Below, piece after piece: positions 13,891-28,000 of a stretch of 64,000 nt of DNA. The DNA is taken from positions 11,567,501-11,631,500 of the forward strand of contig NC_073354.2 in assembly GCF_027580225.2 (NCBI RefSeq), given 5' to 3'. Positions within the stretch are counted from its first letter, which is position 1. Each line of letters begins with the position of its first letter. The notes under the pieces are model-generated. The model searched no databases. It saw only the letters and a list, made by a program, of their open reading frames with translations, and was not told the DNA's origin. The position numbers were made by a program, and so were the translations under genes. The stretch comes from Misgurnus anguillicaudatus (Eukaryota; Chordata; Actinopteri; Cypriniformes; Cobitidae).

Positions 13891-15900
13891 ATGGTTATAC
13901 ATTTTCTCTAATTTTGATCTCGACTGTAAAGCCAGTCAACTTTAAAGTACCAATAACAGCAATTACCTGCCCGCACTAAGTGACGTGCTGTCAGTTCACC
14001 CAGTGTTGTCAGATATTTCAACAAAAAAAACAACAATTTGTACAAAACAACTAAGGAAAAATAAATTACCTCACAGTGGCCTGAGTAAATCTCCATCATT
14101 TACACTACAACATACAGTAGTTAGCTGTCAAAACTTGATTATATACATAGATGCCAATATATCTCGATTTAAATGGCTAATCCGTCATTCGGACTTTACA
14201 TTTTATAAAAGTCGGCTAACTACTGATACGAGGTCCGGATCTCAGTGACCGTATAACGTTAACTGGCTACAGCCATGATTAAGTTATGTGTTATAACAGT
14301 AATAACAACTTAACAGTTACGTGGGCCGTCGTGTTTCTCTTCGTGTGGGATGAGGTGAGACACCTCACCTCAAAAGAGACAAGCGTTGCAACAATTCGAA
14401 CATTGATCTGTCCAACCGATTCAGATCTATGAAAATACATGATTCACTTAACATTTAACAACATCTAAAAATAAATACTGTCTGGATTCCAACTAGCAGC
14501 GCCCCTATGTTTTCACAAAAACTGCTAATTTAAAGATCATAAGTACGTTTTACGAAGTACACAGCTTTTATAAACCCGCTGGATTCCGTTAACTTACACA
14601 TCATCCGTTACACATATTGGCGCTTTTTTCCAGCCCACTGCACAGCAAAAATATTTTTTGAGGAGCTAAATTACGTTAAAAACAATTTATATTATTTGTG
14701 TCTAACATTTACTTAAATAATTAAGTCAAATAATTAAGATGAAATGATTACAATAATTAAAGCACATAATAACTTACACGAGTGTCTCGCAAGACCTGTT
14801 TTCTGCACCTTTACTGTTCTGATACTTACCACAGAATGATAGAAGAATCCAGTTCTAACCAAACTTGAGTGAACGTTCTATATGACGTCATAATGGGGAA
14901 TTAATAGAGGGTATGCATCCCTAACAACTTGCCTAACAACCAGTAGTGGACATTGGCATATGGCCAGACATTGCTTTTTCTGACATATGTGATAACACTT
15001 AAACCATCCCACCTTTGCAGAACACAAGGCTCATCGTAATGGATGTTTTTTAATGAAGGCTCACTGACAAAACTTTGCAATTACACAGAATAAGAGTATT
15101 ATTTGTGTGTATATCGTGTATTTTTTATCCTAACATTTTACATACCTGACACATGGCTACTGCTACTGATTTACATTCAACAAAATGGCTGGCTGTTCTA
15201 GCGGCGGCCGCGAAAATGTCAGTACTGACAATTACCAGCAAAAATCTAATTTAGTTGCACTTGATAGTGACCCTTGCAAATTATCAACCCACCTGTGATT
15301 AGTGGACGTTGGCATGGACTATCCATTTACTTCTCCTTTCTTGTCAGTCTTTAAAACCATAGCTCCAAATTCTTGTTAACCTGTTAGTACACTCTATCGC
15401 ACAACAGCTTTTTACCATTTAGACGCGTTTTCACCGTGTTTTTGCTGATTTCACACTGTACCTGTACTTTCACACTGTGGAAGTAATGTCTTATAAGTAT
15501 CAGATTTTGCAGATAATTATAATCAAGGCGTATTTATACTGTGGTAGCACGGGGTGTTATGTATATTCATCGACGCGCTATATTAACTTTTATGTTTTTT
15601 TGTTTGTAGAAAAAAAGATGTTTCGATTGGTCAATATACGGTTTGTCCGGCCTCTCCTCCATTGTGATTGGACGGCTGGATAAAAGCGACTTTACCTGTC
15701 TGTCTGTCTGTCTATGAGTCCATCCATGGTAAATACACATATTACCAGATTAAAAATTGTTTTACAAAGCATCTTACCAAGTAGCGTTTTAAAATGTATT
15801 AGAACCTAAATTAATATGTATATTTGTTGTGGAAAATCATTTTAACCAATGGGGGCCTAACTATCCATCCATCCATCATACAGCCGAAATGAAAGAGGGG
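13891..15900. other. Intergenic sequence, no gene recognised
   Basis: The interval has no ORF with codon structure or a recognisable family. A short TCTG run (tctgtctgtctgtcta) lies near 15697. 'tgtgattggacggctggat' at about 15663 recurs near 33570, which suggests a shared old repeat. A short inverted repeat (gaggtgagacacctcacctc) lies near 14350. Nothing else supportable was seen. Confidence 0.5.
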
Positions 15901-15904
15901 AATT

Positions 15905-16290
15905 GTCTGGTTAAAGGTGCATTGTGTAACTTTTAGAAGGATCTCTCGACAGAAATGCAATATAATATACATAACTATATTATCAGTGGTGTAGAAGACC
16001 TTAAATAATGAACTGAACTGTTCTTATTACTTTAGAATGCACAGTTTTAACTACATACAAACGCTGTCCCTTACATGGAAGTCGCGTCATATTTCTACAG
16101 TAGCCCTAAACGGACAAACTGCTCTACAGAGTGCGTTTCGTCCATAGACTGTAAAAAAATAAATTTTGTCCCTACATTGTCTCAGGCGATGACATTTTTT
16201 CCCGTGGTGGCTATTGCATGCGTTTTGAAATTAAGGGGTGAGCCGTTGGTTCCAATTTGCAATCTTACCACCAGATGCCATTAAAATGTA
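15905..16290. repeat. Dispersed fish repeat, copy 1
   Basis: It starts at 'aaaggtgcattgtgtaactt' and runs to 'cttaccaccagatgccatta'. A diverged copy in the opposite orientation occupies about 56680-57110: 'ctacagtagccctaaacgga' here matches the reverse complement of 'gttactgtagaaacatgacg' and its surroundings there, and both copies carry the 'tctagtggtg'-type end. It does not code for protein. Confidence 0.7.
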
Positions 16291-16499
16291 CACAGACTGA
16301 AAATGTTGTAAAAATGTTTTTTTAAAACAATTTTTTTACTAAATTTTTGTGAAATGGATGAACATTTAATTACATTAGAAATTATCTGGAGTTCCAGTTG
16401 CAACATGCAATTCACATTTTGATGGCTGCATCTCAGATATTGTAGACAGTACTGTGTGACAGTGAAGAGCTTGCACAATAAAACACCAAAACAAAGCAA

Positions 16500-18549
16500 A
16501 TAAGGACAACAAAATATTTATTTATAAATTCACAGTTTCTAATGGCACTACACCGCTGTAGTTACAGTTTCTCCTGGAAAAAAACAAAAGAAATTAAAAT
16601 ACCGTGCAACTCGTCCTCACAGATTATCAGATTAGTTTGGGCAGCACCTAACATACATGTTTAATAAATCACACATTGACCACTAGAGTGCGCCATACTA
16701 CAGGGTTCCTGTGGAGAAAGGTGATGTAAAACTCAAAAGACATGTTCAGTTCTCCAAAGTGCGAGGGTGAGCCTACGCAGAGGTCTCTACTGGGGTAATT
16801 CATCTCCAAATATGACGCAAACGAATAAACATCCATACAAACACAAGGTCCACAAACATATCAATAACATTCAAAATATATGAAGGATCATAAAGGTAGT
16901 AAAAAGGTTCGTAGAGGAAGATCCCTCCCCTGAAAGTGTTGATGGTCCACAATCTTTCCCTTTCGATTCAATCACAATATCACACACTTTATTCACCACA
17001 AGCCTACAGTCTGATAAAAGGTCAATTCAAATGAAAAAACATTTACCGCCCAGACAACACAACAAACACGGGCCATCTGAGAAGAAAAACTGCACTTGGG
17101 TTTTAAATGGTCTCATTAAAAAAAAACATCAAAAAAAAGTGGCCACACTTATAACACGTGTTGAGAGGGACATGGAGTGTGTGAAAAGTTAAATAGAGAG
17201 AGAATGCAAGACATCACATACATACATATATAAATAAGCTGTCTATATACATGATAGATTGTGTAGCACAAGACAGTTGCTTCGCTGGACACATGCATAA
17301 TATTTGCACAAACACAAATTTATTGACTCCGATCCAGTAAAATAGAGAGCTCATCCGAACAGATCCAGAGAGGAACGGCATAGATGCAGCTTCTCTTAAC
17401 AGCCAACCTAACCAATAAGGTGCGCTAAACAGAAGCAACCAATCAGATGACATCTCTTCATGATCACATTAAAAGCAGTAGAACAATTCACTTAAATAAT
17501 AAAGTGACTCCGAATACAAAGAACAACTAAAACAGATTAAGCAATCTATAAAGATCAGAGTGAGATGAGTTTGTGTAACAGTACCACTTTGTCTGTACCT
17601 CTCGTGTGTCTTGGGATGAATCTTGAGATCTCCTCTAAATATGGTTGTTATGGTTTGTGATAAGACCATGAGCTCATAGAGCCCAGGTCAGATTTAAATA
17701 AATAAATACATAAATAATAACCACTAAAAATGTCCCCTTAACAAACTCCGTACATATATTAAGTGTGTAAGAATGTGTTTTGGAATGACAATCTGGCCTT
17801 GCTCTGTTATGGCTTTGCTAAACACACACATTTTTTTAAACATACTTAAAATAGTTGAAAAAATGCAAATATTAATCCATGTATGCATGCTGTCTGTGTG
17901 TTCAGGCTCAGCCTGGACATGTTGGTCACACTACAGTGAAACGAATGCAGATGTTATTTAGGCTTTAAAAGAAAAAAGTATTTAAAACACAGAACTGGAT
18001 CTGTTCATCATTCTGCTCTTTTCACTGGATTGAAGCCCTGTGCTTTGTGACATCACTGGTCCCACAAACCAATCACGATGACTGACGTAGTGTTACACAG
18101 TCACATGTACAAGACAGACACTTTTTAAAGGGGAAGAAAGTGAGATGAGAATGGAAAGAGATGTTAGTGTAGAAGGTACGAGAGGTTGGTGACCACAGGA
18201 GCATCAAGTGTTGCCTGCATCGGACAGTTCACGTGTACCTGGCCAACACCCTTCGGTCATTTCTGTCCATGGTGATACAGCACAAAATCATGTTTATCCG
18301 TGTAAACTCAATAAATCTTAAAGGGAATAACAGAAGGATCCTTCGGGGTGGTGAATATTTTCAAATGGATAAAAAAGGCACAAAAGTTTAGGATGTAGTG
18401 ACATGGGGAAAATTATGGTGTCGGGACTGCCGTTGCACTGCAGAATATAGACAAACAAAGTCGTTAAAATGAAAGCGAGACAAATAACAATAAGCAGCAG
18501 CATGAAAGCATGTGAAGGTCAATCCTTTCATTTTGGGATACCGAAGAAC
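16500..18549 (-). other. suco: Probable suco 3' untranslated region
   Basis: This is the sequence downstream of the suco stop codon on the minus strand. It has little recognisable transposon sequence, unlike the introns. Reverse-complement AATAAA signals lie at 17319-17324, 16988-16993 and 16517-16522; the last would give a 3' UTR of about 2 kb. Which signal is used cannot be told from sequence alone. The ORFs read here are short and unsupported. Confidence 0.45.
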
Positions 18550-19053
18550 TCAAACTCTTCCCGTTACAGCCGTCCTTCCGAACGTGGCCACGGCCAGTTC
18601 AGTCTTTCCCTTCATGATTTCCTCCAGCGTGGGCAAGACGCCAGCCGTCACAGGAAGTGGCGCGTGTGGTATCTCCTCCCCGCACCGGCCCTCCTGCTGC
18701 TGCTCGGCATTTTTAGTCCGCCGGCGTTTCAGAGACCTCTTCTCTATTTTGCTCTTTGCTGGAGGAAGGGTTTGCGTAGGCTCTCCGTTACAAAGGGCGG
18801 GGCCGTGTCCGTTCAACGAGGGGCCGCTGTTGTAAGATTCCTCTGATAAAGTGGAGACCGAACTCTCTGAGCTGACCTCCGACGCAAAGTCCCTGGAAAA
18901 GCATGTGGACGTGTAGCTGTCGCATCCTGATGGTAAGAACTGAAGAGAAGGCTCGCCGTTGCATTTGGGTCCGCCGTTACCGATCGTCGTCGGGGGGACG
19001 GATGCCCGGAGCGTCTCCACTTTGTCCAGTCCTTTTGTCTTGCAGCGCTTCTT
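18550..19053 (-). CDS. suco: suco last coding exon (basic C-terminal tail)
   Basis: 504 bp, phase 0 start after 'tgtcttacag', ending at TGA (18550-18552). It encodes '[13 protein letters not shown]' and continues through a Ser-rich stretch ('[17 protein letters not shown]'), a basic motif ('[13 protein letters not shown]') and the conserved end '[10 protein letters not shown]...[10 protein letters not shown]'. These blocks match the C-terminus of vertebrate SUCO. By topology the tail lies on the cytosolic side of the ER membrane. The other open frames over this exon are shadows. Confidence 0.93.
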   Translation of the reverse strand, partial: KKRCKTKGLDKVETLRASVPPTTIGNGGPKCNGEPSLQFLPSGCDSYTSTCFSRDFASEVSSESSVSTLSEESYNSGPSLNGHGPALCNGEPTQTLPPAKSKIEKRSLKRRRTKNAEQQQEGRCGEEIPHAPLPVTAGVLPTLEEIMKGKTELAVATFGRTAVTGRV

Positions 19054-22000
19054 CTGTAAGACACAAAGATACATAAATTAAAAAAAGATTATTAAATAGG
19101 ACATTTAGACAATTACATTTTTCATGCTTTTTTCCAAATGGTTATTTTTTATTATTTGGCACATATTGTCATGGATTACAAGATGCTACCGCCAAACTTT
19201 GTTAGCAGTGTAGAGTAATAAACACATACATGACGGTCAACACCGTTACCTTGTTAACTGGGTCATTCTACAAAAAAGGTGGAAATGCTTGTCCCTTGCT
19301 TTTGCAGACCCCTTAATCATTTAATTTGACCCAATAATCCCATAATGATATATATTTAATAAATATAGACTGTCCTTAACATGATGAGAAAGTTTATTTA
19401 TTTAATTTTCTTTTTTTCCTTTTTTAAACTTTTTTTTTTAAATGTCTGGTCCTGAAAATTGCCCTGCCCCTTTGATCATACATGGAAGTTAAACTGTGTA
19501 CTTATTATTTAAAACCATGTTTTTTATAAAACAAATCTAATTTACATTAACTTTAAACCTGTATGAATTTACTACAACACTGAAATGGTAAAAATACACT
19601 ATTAATATGAATAATATCAAATAAATATTTTTCCCCCAAATTTATGTCATTGGTGTTACCCTACCCAAAGCACTTTTATTTTGAAACAATGCATCAGTTC
19701 TGAAGTTTTTCATGTGTTGAGAGGTCAGTGAAAGAAGTGCAGTGGAGGAAGGCAAAAGGTTTGTGAGATGTCTTACTTTATTTGTCTAAAATATAATGAT
19801 ATATCTAAGATTTTTGAGATAAGATTTTTTTGGATGTCATTAGTGTTACTCTTTTTTATAGCTGGGAGTGTTAAGATCTTGACATAAAAATACATTATAC
19901 TGAATAAGTATGTCATTGTTACATCTCTGATGAAATGGCACATGGCTAATGGCAGCCATTTTGTTAAAATATGTTTTTTTCTGTAAATTGTCCATTGGTG
20001 TTACCATCATTGGTGTTACCGTCATTAGTGTTACTTCTCTAATGAGTATTTTTTATATTCTAATTTTGTCATTGGTGTTACATTGTGTCATTGGCGTTAA
20101 ACCAAGTTTTGGTGTTATGAATGTATTTTCTTGTACTTTCTAGTAATATTTTGTTGTTGATATGGGATGTAAGACATTGTTGATATTTCAGTCTTGGCAT
20201 CAAAGCCTTTTTGGTTGAATACTTTTGTTTTCGTTGGTTTTAAAGAAAAAAGTAAAACTGAGAATCAAATCATTTCATACAACGTTGGGTAAAGATGAAG
20301 AATTTAATTAAACAAATATTAATAATCAATAATTTTTCTTGCTGTTATCATTCCTCTACTCAACCTTTAACTAAATACACAAGCTGTAATTAGAAAAAAT
20401 ATTTAGTATCAACATTAATGTTGTTTAAATCACAGGTAACACCAATGACAAATAAATGACGCATGGATTCTTTATTAAAATGTATTAAAAAGTTAAAAAT
20501 AGATTAAGCTCCCCGTTCTGCGGATTTATAGATTTGACAAGTTAATTAATGCATAATTAAAGAAGTTTTGGCTATGTTGAAAGAAGTTCATTTAAACAGA
20601 TTTCCATCACCCGAATTCCACCTTTTCTGTAGAATGACCCAACTAATACAAACTTATTGTAACGTATTACCAGCTGTTGTAATGCAAGTATGATCACAAA
20701 CACTGCAGACGATAGGAACATGAATTATGGGCTGATGGCACAATCACTATGACTACATGGATGGAACACATGAAGGCAAACAACAGGGAATATTTTGTAC
20801 GCCTTATGATTTACATTAGCTTAAGCTATTACCTGCTATTACAAACGGCTGCTCAAATAAGATACACAGATACACGTTTACCATACATGGTACTTTATTG
20901 GTTTTGAAACACGCCCCCAATCCCACTACTCTCATGTACTGTACACACAGTTGGCGTAAAACACACTCCGTACCTTTTTCTCTGGAGAAAACCTTAGAGG
21001 TTCTACAATGTACAAGTCATCAGGACCTACTAAAGAGGGGAGAGAGGGGGCAGGTTAACGAAAATGGTATGACAAACAAGAACACAAGCATGACAGCACT
21101 TGCAAGTAGTAGCTTAAGTAATATGGAGGACACTTCAAAGTACCTTCGTACTGTAAAAAATGTTAGCATTGTATCCATGGCTACAGCATTTATAGTTTGC
21201 ATAATATCATTATTTGGAATTTACATCTGTAAAACAGTTTCCTGATGTTACTACTTGCAAATGTCAAAAAACATATGGGAGCCAAAAGCATCATGTGCTA
21301 AAAATATCTAACCGCTGCCTTGAACACAAACAACGGTCTACCCATAAGCATGCTTGCCTGCTCCAACACACATGTACATGTGCTGCTGCACAATTTGGTA
21401 GAAATAAAAGCAGGGGATTTTGTGTTTAGGCAGTGAGGAATGTTTATTTTACCTGGATATGCTTGCAAAGTTGGCATTTTTGAGGCTGTTAAAATGTTGG
21501 GCTATTCAGGGCTCATCATGTATGCTTTACTGATAAGGTGTATTATTAAATTTGGTGTTTTAATAGCACTGTCTTAAGCCCGGGATACACTGCACGATTT
21601 TTGGCTGTCCCAGATGAAAGATTGCCATCATGAAACAATCGCAATCGTCATCTGTGTCCTATGTCATACAATGAGAGAGGTTCAAAACGGCCGTTTTTCC
21701 AATCTTGCGTCCAAAGCCTACAAATTTTTTTTGACAGTGTCAGAAATTCAGCATGATCAATGCACAGTGTGTTTGCTGCTACGACCTGCGTACTGGTATT
21801 TGTTTATAACTAGCGCATGCTGGTGATGTTGCGCTAATGTGTGACGTAGCCTTTACAGCTTCCGTGTCATCATCGTACAGTCTACATGCTTGTCGTAGCC
21901 AAGTTTAAACGATCCATGTCGCACAGTGTGATAAGGAAATGATCTTGTAGGAGTGCAAAAATCATGCAGTGTATTCCGGGCTTTAAAGAGATACTCTAGC

Positions 22001-25000
22001 CAAATATCAAAATTACTCCATGATTCACTCACCCTCAAGCAAAATGTGACACACATGTCCATCATATTTTAGTAAATATCCTTTCATTTGCAAGCTTTAT
22101 AATGGGAGAATACAGGGATCAGGGAACAACTTCTGACCCCAAAGACCAAAAAGTGCTTTAATTCTTCACAGAAGTAATCCACATGGCTCCAAGGGGTCAA
22201 CAAAGGTCCTCTGCGGTCAATTGATGCGATTGTGTAAGAAAAATATCCAGATTTCAAACTTAATAAACTATAATAACTAGCTTTTGGTAATGGCGCCACC
22301 TTGGACATTTAGGGAAGCTAGTTATTATAGTTTAAAATATGATTTGTTTTTCTTACAATAACGCATCATCTACCCACAAAGGACTTCCATTTACCCCTTG
22401 GATCCATGTGGACTACCTCTCCGAAGGATGGATGCACCCCCTTGGGCTGCAAAGTCAAAAGTTGTTCCCTGATCCCTTTAAGGACATTTACTAACATAAC
22501 TCCAAATGTGTTCGTCTGAAATATGATGGACATTTGTATCTCGGATTGCTTGAGGGTGAGTACATAATGAAATATAATTTTGATATTTGGCTGAAGTATC
22601 GTTTTAATGCATTTCCTAATTTTTTATCTGCTTCTTCCCATAACTCCGAACACTATAAAACTGTAAATATTATGACTTTATCATCAAAATATTACTTTAA
22701 TCTTGTATTGCTATGACTATCTTTGTAATATTTACTTTATTCTTGAAATATTATGACTTAATTCTCTTTATTTTGTCTGCATTCTCAAAATATAAAAATT
22801 TTACTTCGTAATTTTATTTCTTTGAGATATAAAAAAAAAAAAACGAAATATCGCATTATCGTCCATTTGCACAACCCTAGTAGACTGATTTCATTTCAAT
22901 CCGAAAAGTAAGACTGAATAGCCCCAACTATTTGGTCAGACTAGTTCACAGTCTTAACTTACTGCCTATGTTTATGCAACCGCCCCAGGTCAGGGGGTAT
23001 GATATTTTTATTTATTTATTATTACACACACATATATACATATACATATATGTGTGAGGAGATATTTGAGGAGATAAATCAGAAAAAAGTAACCAAATGC
23101 CACCACTGTCAAAAATGAGAATTTTTTTAATTAATTGAATGCTCTCGGCACGTATTATACGGTCACCAAATATTTTTGCTTTAAATTCGCTTTGTTGGCA
23201 GAAACATATATATATATAACCAAATATTTTTGCTTTAAATTCGCTTTGTTGGCAGAAACATTAAGAATTCTGATAAAAAATGCTCATTTAAAAGAAAACA
23301 CATCAGATGCACTTAGAGGGTTTGCATCTGAGCTTTTTTATATTAGTTTTTGATCATAACCATAAGTAAAGTATTTGATCAGCAGAGATTTGGTGGGACC
23401 AAATATGAAGCAAGACTTTGCGCTGACATTTAACTACAAAACACATTGTGCTCCAGTATAGGTCACAGTGACATTGAACCATCGCCAGGCACGATGGAAC
23501 CGTTGGACTCCGAACTAGTCCAAGCTGAAAGCGATCCGGCTATTTGTGAGGCATGGAAAACAAAAGCCCGGATTCTTCTGGGAGGGGCAGCCAAAATGAG
23601 AACACACAATGTAAGCCACATGTTAAATAAAAAAAGTTTGATGTTAGTGGGCATACAGCTTGTGTTCAAAAGCTGTGAAAAATGAATGTGGCACAATTGG
23701 GTATTTGTAAAAAAGACAACAAAACAACTAAGTGACACGATGAGCGTTTCATGAGAGAAAGAATGAGTAAGAGAGAAAACTAATATTGACTCTTACCTTC
23801 TGCTGTAGGTAACTGAAATGATTTAGACCGAACAATAGGGCAAGAGACTCTTCGTTTTAGACTCATGTCATCGTAAGAGGAGAAACACCTGAGAGAAATA
23901 GAAAAAGTGTAAGTATATATATATATATATGTGTGCATTATGCCGTGTATTAAATATAGCTAAATATACCTCTTAGGGCTGGGGTAGTGGTTGCTCATAG
24001 GAATGGTTGGGCTGGGGTTGTTATTGGTGGGTGAGCTCTTACAGCACTGCATACACAGCAGTAAACCCAGCGTCAGACACAGGATAACAGACAACACCAG
24101 ATAACTCTGCCTGTCTGACACCTGCAACAAACACACATTAGTTATCATACACAATTTATATACATTACTGGGTGGCCCCTAACAGACGAAAGGAATGTGA
24201 CAAAAATATCCATGTTTGTATACCTCTCTCTGTAGCTGAGAAACAATAACAGACAGGTTCAGCATGATCTTGGTGGCATTCTCCAGTTGGCTCTGTAACA
24301 TCTGTATAGACTCAGTCTGTTTCTGGTCCTGAACACACACACACACAGTAAACCACAATGAGTTGACACATTATTACATATGGTTCATACGGATCTACTT
24401 ATTTCTTATTTCTAATGCAATGATTCAAAACCTGTAATGTGCTATAGAACCCCAAGAAGTATTTGATCTATGTAATCTGACTCAATTTTGGATTACAAAA
24501 AAATCTGAAAAATAAAGGTGGCCCATTTGTTTGCAGACTAATGTAATGAAGTTAGTAAGCAGAGGTATTGGTTTTCACTACTGTTGGGCGATATGCCCCA
24601 TTTTGAGATCGTCCTATCGTCAGCTTGTGAGATCGCCGATACACGATAGTATCAGGGGGAGGGGTCCATCCGCATAATTAAGTCCAGGCGCCTTAAAATG
24701 TCCTGGGTGCCAGGTAGTGGGAACATAAACAAAAACGCTGGTTTTAATGTCAGAGCCATGCGTATTCCAAGTTTAGGTGCTAGAAAGAGTCCATGGCACG
24801 TGCATTCAGGTCCGAGCAAGAGTCCAAGGTGCGCGCATTGTTTCCACGTGCATGTGAGAAGGAATCCGCGCGCATTACAAGCTCTCTTGTGCAAAGTAAA
24901 GCCCATAAACCCTCTCATGCGAGGAAAAGCATGCAATGCACATGTTAATGTGAAACTATGATGATGATGATAATAATAATAATATCTATTGCAACTATCA

Positions 25001-28000
25001 TCATGAAAGCCCACTATTAGCGATATGTCTGACGATCAGCCCTATTTTGTCACATTAAATAGGGACGTAGTTCACTAAATTTAACAACCAGAACCTGCCC
25101 AAATACATTATAAAGACTATTCAAATAAGTCAAGCCGCCAAAAATTTCAATAGACTGTATAAAACATGGACATAGTGTCAGTGATGTTACCCATAGGTTT
25201 CTAAAGAGCATTTTTATGGCCAAAGTGGGCGGAGCCTCCCATCCCCATCTTGGCCACACATCACTATCGAATCACCAAAAATTTGCAAAGAATCAGAATG
25301 TGGGTGAAGATGAGTGACTACTATCGACGTACAGCGGCAATGCACCCGTCACTCAAGTGGACACGCCCATAATTATGCAGAAATGTACGGCTTAATAGTT
25401 AAACGGATGAGTTACAAAAAAATCTACCCCCTTCACGGTTGTCCTAAGAGCAAAATTAGCTATATAGAACAAAAACACTTTTTGTACCAGACTGTAAACA
25501 TTTATTTCTGCTGTGAAGTTGGGCATTTTAACATGGGATGGACTGTTTTGGAGCCAGTTCCTAGTGGCCGGTAGAGATGGGCGATAATTTGCATGTGATT
25601 GTTATTGCGCATCTCATCAGTAAAGCCGGTTCCATGATTAGAAGTAAATCGCCATCAGCTGCTTTCAGAGGGACAGGCATTTACTACACAAAGCCGTAGT
25701 TCATTAACAATCGGGGCAATTAGCATTAAATATCGCGGACGTATCACAAATTATCGCCCATCCCTAGTGGCCTGTCGATGAATTGCAGTTTAAGTCACTT
25801 CGTGTTAGCTTCAAGAGTGAGACTGGAAGGTTGCCCTTTGGTATTTTCGGGAAACATTCTGTATACGAATTTACAACAATGCCAATCATAGACTTCTTGT
25901 CATGCTTGTTAGCCCACAGTACGTTTTAGAAGCAAACACCACAGTTTATTTAAAGTCCTGGTTTGAAATGCAAATGTACTGCGAGATTAATAATAACCTG
26001 CTCCTCTGCAATTCTGGAGGTGTTCTGCAGTTTAATGATGGTCTTATTGAAAGCCCGCTGCATCTCCTCCATTTGCTTACGATACCTGTAAAACAGGGGC
26101 GCAAATTAACCCAAAAGTGATAATTAGCCAAAATTTCATTTGAGTTTAGTAGTCCATGAGTGTGTACCTTTGACTGAGCTCCTCCAGGTATCTGCTGCTG
26201 AGAGACATGTTCATCTCCAATGCTTTGATTCTATTATTCAACCTCATGAACACGGATTCCTTCTGGTTGGATCCGTGCACCTGATTCCCGTTTCCGTTAA
26301 CATGTCCGTTTTCCGAAGAATGCTGCTGCTCTGCGTAAAACTCTCCAGCGTTGCGGTGAGGTCCGGTCTGGCCGAGCAGGATGTCATCTACGGTCTCCTC
26401 TTGCTGAGGGAGAGGTGGTTCGGAAACCTCTGGTTGGGTGACCACAGCACTGTGGTGCGAGTCTTCCACACCTGCTGCCCTACTGTTGTCTGAGGCCTCT
26501 GGAGTTAGGATGGGAAGTTCGGTAGGTGGGGGGATGTCAGCAGGCTGAGTGTGGGTTGGCAGTAGCTGTACTGGCAGTTCACTGGTAGAGGTGGGAAGCT
26601 CCAGTTTGGATGGATCCGTCTCTGGGCTGGAAGATTCAGTGGTGGTGGAGGTGAGAATGGTGGAGGGGGCACTAGGAGTTAGGATGATGATAGATGAACG
26701 AGTCTCTGCAATGTTTTCCAGGTACTGCGAGCCCTGGTCTGCGGTCTCTCCGATAGCTGGGGACTCGGGGATGATTTGGGTGGGGGTGTCAGAAAAGCTG
26801 TGTAGTGGAAGGGTGGAGGTGCGACTGGGTTCCAGCAAAATGGTCTCATGTTGGAGCTTCTGGTCGGTCACTGTATCTTCACTGGAAGGCTGAGGCGGAG
26901 TGGTCATCGTTTCAGTAGGGGATATGACTTCGCCTTGTGACTGAGAAGGATGATCCCCTTCTGCAAGTTTCTCAGAGAGAGATGGAGGCTCTTGAGTGGG
27001 GGTGGTGGGAGTCAAAATCTGTTGAGAGGAACTTTGAATGTCTGTGTCGGGGTGTGTGTGCTGTAGATCTCTGAACTGGCGTTGTAGTGCTAAAGCGGCT
27101 GAACAGTAGCAGTAAAAGTATTCGTGCAAGGATGCCAAGCATGACAAAGTTGAGAGGTGACTGCAGTACAAGGCACTTTCTCTCTCCCACACCTCTAATC
27201 GCCTTCTCTCCTCTTCACTCTCCTCCTCCTCCAGCAGGGTCACCGTTGGGCGGGTGACCTCTTCATCTTCCTCCTCTTTGATGAGGATGACAATGCGGTC
27301 TTCCTCAGGGAGAGGCGCCAAATTGGCTTCGGGAACAGAAACCTCCACGTCTTCTTTTACCAGAGTGGGAGACAACTCGGGGGTTTCCAATCTGGAGGCA
27401 TTAAGACAGGGAATGAATATACTGTCGCCTGTTGTCTATAGAAATGTCAAGTGCATATCAATATTAAGAACAAAGTCTAGTCAATAATTGCATTCAAGCC
27501 ATATATAGCATCCCCGCTTTAAACTTTTAACAAAAATGTAATATTTAACTTACAAACAAGCATCATAAAACCATGCTTGGGTAATCAGATTACCATATTG
27601 TAAGTTATGAGTAGGAATTTGTGATATTTATGCTATTATAGCACCATTACACACTAATAGCATATTTCTGAAGGAGGGACTTCATAGGACAAGGAAGACA
27701 GATAAGTAAATTATGTGAAATTTTTTTACACGTGAAACATGAACACATTATATTGCGCACTGTAAACACAATTAAAGCTTCAAAACACAGGAAGAACGGG
27801 ACCTTTAAACTGCCAACTTTTAAGGAAAGTTGCTCCACCTGCCAATTTACAAGTTTAAGATACCAAAACAATTTTTTTTATTTATTATCAAAAAATACTG
27901 AAAATGTATTTAAACTAAATAAGTTTTATAAAATAAAGTGACATAATAAATGTATCAAATTATTTTATAGTACATAATGCCTCGACACAAAGATATGCAT

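Larger units (their letters stand above)
21030..23796 (-). other. suco intron with two MITEs and a short tandem duplication
   Basis: Intron bounded by GTAAGA (minus strand at 23791-23796) and the TAGTAG acceptor. It contains elements at 21577-21982 and 21985-22606, a poly-A/T tract near 22830, an alternating CA/TA stretch near 23020-23055 and the 54-bp-period duplication at 23165-23261. No gene is seen. Confidence 0.85.

Noticed and set aside
14340..14385. Short inverted repeat gaggtgagacacctcacctc as a regulatory hairpin
   Set aside because: Single occurrence in intergenic sequence with no gene near; chance or repeat origin cannot be excluded.
18469..18846. Plus-strand ORFs over the last suco exon
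   Set aside because: Antisense shadows of the conserved C-terminal exon.
26549..26893. Plus-strand ORF of 114 codons over the large suco exon
   Set aside because: Shadow of the well-supported minus-strand exon; low-complexity coding sequence leaves antisense frames open.
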